DNA from: Legionella fallonii LLAP-10
GTDB taxonomy: Bacteria; Pseudomonadota; Gammaproteobacteria; Legionellales; Legionellaceae
Assembly (NCBI RefSeq): GCF_000953135.1
Contig: NZ_LN614827.1
Coordinates: forward strand, 1,021,001 to 1,085,000
Reading direction: 5' to 3'
DNA: 64,000 nucleotides
The stretch's first letter is position 1; every line of letters begins with the position of its first letter. Below are positions 62,238-64,000 of the stretch, one piece after another. The notes beneath the pieces were generated by a model. The model searched no databases and was not told the DNA's origin. It saw nothing but the letters and a program-made list of their open reading frames with translations. Made by a program: the position numbers and the translations under genes.

Positions 62238-62939
62238 TTATATGATGACCTTCACGTTTTTTTCCCCTGTAACTTGGGCTTCTATAACTTTTTTTGAACT
62301 AAGGTTTTTTACTTTAACTGTATCACCTAAAGCCCCTTCATTAAGAGCAATTCCCGCCATACTTACTGTTAAATTATCATGATTGGCAACTATAATAACT
62401 TCTTCACCTTTATGAATTAGTTTCGCTAATTCAATATTATAAGGAGTAAAAGGATTATCTGCGGCAATATCATGTTTGCATACTAAGCCTACTAGCTGAC
62501 TTTTATCCGTAAAATATCCTTGCTTTAATTTTTGTGTATCCATTTCAGTTGGATATATATCATCATCTCGTACTACTTTTCCTTTAACAAGCGTGTTTTT
62601 TGATACTAATACGGTTTTGAAAACGGTAATTTTGATGGGGGCGTAAATGGTCCAGTGATTCTCTGCTTCAGTACATTTTATTGCCATAGTACTACTATTT
62701 AATAAAGGAGTTTGATACGGATTAAAAATTGTCAATTTATTGTCATCGCAGGCTTTGAGCGTTAGGCGAGAATCAATCTTATCAGCGGAAACCTCAATTT
62801 TTCCTTCAGTATAATTAGTTAGCTCGTTAAGAACATATTGTTCTATTTTATTTCTTAGAAGTTCAAGAGATTGAGCCTCTTCAGCATATAAGCTAATACT
62901 TGCAAAAAATAAGAAAACACTTAGTATGCTCTTCTTCAC
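62238..62939 (-). CDS. flgA: flagella basal-body P-ring assembly protein FlgA
   Basis: 233 residues with signal peptide MKKSILSVFLFFASISLYA. The SAF-type C-terminal domain is seen (LVKGKVVRDDDIYPTEM, NPFTPYNIELAKLIHKGEEV, GEKNVKVII at the end). FlgA aids P-ring formation in the periplasm. It has its own sigma-54-like promoter, and flgM-flgN follow with a FliA promoter. Confidence 0.92.
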   Translation of the reverse strand: MKKSILSVFLFFASISLYAEEAQSLELLRNKIEQYVLNELTNYTEGKIEVSADKIDSRLTLKACDDNKLTIFNPYQTPLLNSSTMAIKCTEAENHWTIYAPIKITVFKTVLVSKNTLVKGKVVRDDDIYPTEMDTQKLKQGYFTDKSQLVGLVCKHDIAADNPFTPYNIELAKLIHKGEEVIIVANHDNLTVSMAGIALNEGALGDTVKVKNLSSKKVIEAQVTGEKNVKVII

Positions 62940-62970
62940 AACAATCCCCTTTGTTTACAGTCAGAATTCC

Positions 62971-62987
62971 ATGCAAATATTGCGCCA
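62971..62987 (-). promoter_or_regulatory. sigma-54 promoter of flgA
   Basis: Minus strand TGGCGCAATATTTGCAT has GG-N10-GC spacing and the TTGCA -12 element; start expected about 20 bases before the flgA ATG at 62939. RpoN/FleQ control of early flagellar genes is known in Legionella. Confidence 0.7.
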
Positions 62988-63003
62988 ACTTTAGGAGTAT
63001 AAC

Positions 63004-63411
63004 ATGACAGAGCGTTTTGACCTCTATAAATTGATTTTATTCATGTTTCTTTCCCCTGCTTTTGCTGAAAGCCATCATCCTCAGGAGTTTCTAAAAACCA
63101 TTAGCGGCAGTAAGAATGAGGGGGAACAAATATATAATCATTTTTGTGCTAACTGCCATGCTGCCAAACCTCTTATTCCATTAGGTGCACCTAGAATTGG
63201 TATGGAAAGTGATTGGTCCTTAAGAGTAAAACAAGGAATTAACGTTCTTTTTGAGCACACTAATGAAGGATTCAATGCCATGCCGCCTAGAGGGGGATGC
63301 TTTGAATGTACCGATGATCAGCTACTTTTAACCATATTAGAAATTGTACCAAAAGAGGACAAAAAAGTCCTATTAAATGAACTTAAAGACCACAAAAAAT
63401 ACAAAAAGTAA
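63004..63411 (+). CDS. c5-like monohaem cytochrome c
   Basis: 135 residues: signal peptide (MTERFDLYKLILFMFLSPAFA), one CANCH haem motif, then the c5-type block LIPLGAPRIG and the Met ligand in NAMPPRGGCFECTDDQLL, which also has an extra Cys pair (CFEC). TTAGGAGTATAAC precedes ATG. Periplasmic electron carrier, and a client of the ccm genes. Divergent from flgA. Confidence 0.88.
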   Translation: MTERFDLYKLILFMFLSPAFAESHHPQEFLKTISGSKNEGEQIYNHFCANCHAAKPLIPLGAPRIGMESDWSLRVKQGINVLFEHTNEGFNAMPPRGGCFECTDDQLLLTILEIVPKEDKKVLLNELKDHKKYKK

Positions 63412-63484
63412 AAAAAATTTATAAAAAAGCCTAAACCTATTCAAAAATCTCCCGATACAGTAAAAAAAAGAGGGAGAAATTAAA

Positions 63485-64000
63485 GTGAAAACAAAACTCA
63501 TGTTAGTTCCTGTTTGTTCCTTGGTGGCTTCCTGTGCTTCTATGGACAGATCAACCGCCGTAGTTGACGATGCTGGATATACTCATTACACCATGAGTAT
63601 GGCCGCAGATCATAAGGGGTCTAGTTACTTCCCTGCAAAAAGAGAACCAACGGGAAGGAAAGTCTTCGTATTCGATCCTAAAGCTACTGCCTGGGCCGCA
63701 TACGATTCGGAAGGTAATAGGGTGAAGACAGGCAGTGCCTCCGGAGGAAAGGATTTCTGTGAAGACACAGGCCGAGGCTGTCGTACCGTCACAGGTAGCT
63801 TCAAGGTGTATTCGAAGAAAGGGGAGGATTGTAAATCCAGTCTTTATCCCGTTGAAACACATGGCGGAGCAAAAATGCCTTACTGCATGCACTTCCATGG
63901 TGGATATTCAATACACGCAGCTTATGAAGTGCCTAACTATAATGCAAGCCATGGTTGTATCCGGGTTCTTCCCAGTGCAGCAAAATGGCTTAACGAGAAT
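63485..64000 (+). CDS. L,D-transpeptidase (YkuD) lipoprotein, 5' part
   Basis: GTG-started frame open to the window edge, 172 codons. Signal peptide with lipobox VASCAS gives a lipoprotein. The YkuD domain ends near PNYNASHGCIRVLPSAAKW, with the catalytic Cys in SHGCIR; FHGGYSIHAAYEVP carries the conserved His. AGGGAG lies about 8 bases upstream of GTG. Such enzymes cross-link peptidoglycan or anchor proteins. The Cys pairs (FCEDTGRGC) may form disulphides. The last residues are cut off. Confidence 0.85.
   Translation, partial: MKTKLMLVPVCSLVASCASMDRSTAVVDDAGYTHYTMSMAADHKGSSYFPAKREPTGRKVFVFDPKATAWAAYDSEGNRVKTGSASGGKDFCEDTGRGCRTVTGSFKVYSKKGEDCKSSLYPVETHGGAKMPYCMHFHGGYSIHAAYEVPNYNASHGCIRVLPSAAKWLNEN

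Noticed and set aside
63551..63898. 115-codon minus-strand frame at the window end
   Set aside because: It lies opposite the L,D-transpeptidase gene, which has a lipobox and the SHGCIR motif.

Overview
The window is AT-rich, gene-dense gammaproteobacterial chromosome, and it reads as a Legionella or close relative. Evidence: a T2SS gspC/lspC-like gene standing alone as in Legionella, a long protein combining DUF4116-type repeats and a coiled coil with a PmrA-like promoter box (typical of Dot/Icm effectors), a ccm operon, DAP-pathway genes, flgAMN with RpoN/FliA-type promoters, and many small dispersed inverted repeats. The genus assignment is inference; no 16S rRNA is present.

Layout. 1-1.6 kb: the tail of an unknown gene, two small secreted proteins and a charged small protein. 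1.8-13.2 kb: sohB (minus), then cytochrome c maturation genes ccmAB and ccmCDEFGHI, split by a PIG-V-like mannosyltransferase, an HExxH protein and a DHA2 exporter; a dodecin closes the series. 13.7-19.2 kb: mpg-recQ (minus), then an acyl-CoA dehydrogenase, enoyl-CoA hydratase and 3-hydroxyisobutyryl-CoA hydrolase set that looks like valine catabolism. 19.3-26.1 kb: prfC, small secreted proteins and a three-gene pnt transhydrogenase operon. 26.1-31 kb: accessory region with a CAP-domain protein, decayed IS630 and IS6-like transposases, orphan hypotheticals and tRNA-Ser(GGA). 31-39.3 kb: small membrane and secreted proteins, a GH3 hexosaminidase, a DAACS transporter preceded by a promoter and a short reading frame ending in four Cys codons, then (minus) a Cys/Met PLP enzyme, an acyltransferase, dapD and dapE. 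39.4-46 kb: a PAS-GGDEF-EAL protein with a FliA-type promoter, then kynurenine 3-monooxygenase-like, haem-oxygenase-like diiron and cytokinin-dehydrogenase-like flavoprotein genes that look like a small oxidative pathway. 46.2-49.7 kb: a 1175-residue putative effector with an OTU-like N-terminus, DUF4116-like repeats and about twenty 14-residue repeats. 50-64 kb: O-methyltransferase, lspC, Sel1 lipoprotein, CaCA antiporter, mutY-asmA, two unknown proteins with effector-like features, a DegP-like protease, isochorismatase-fold hydrolase, HSD10-like dehydrogenase, flgN-flgM-flgA, a c5-like cytochrome and the start of an L,D-transpeptidase.

Strongest leads: the PmrA-boxed OTU/DUF4116 protein, the flavin plus diiron cluster with a sigma-54-like promoter in the middle, the poly-Cys leader upstream of a transporter (Legionella are cysteine auxotrophs), FliA-type control of a c-di-GMP enzyme, and several small inverted-repeat element families. 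All calls come from reading the sequence and from family knowledge; no searches were run.
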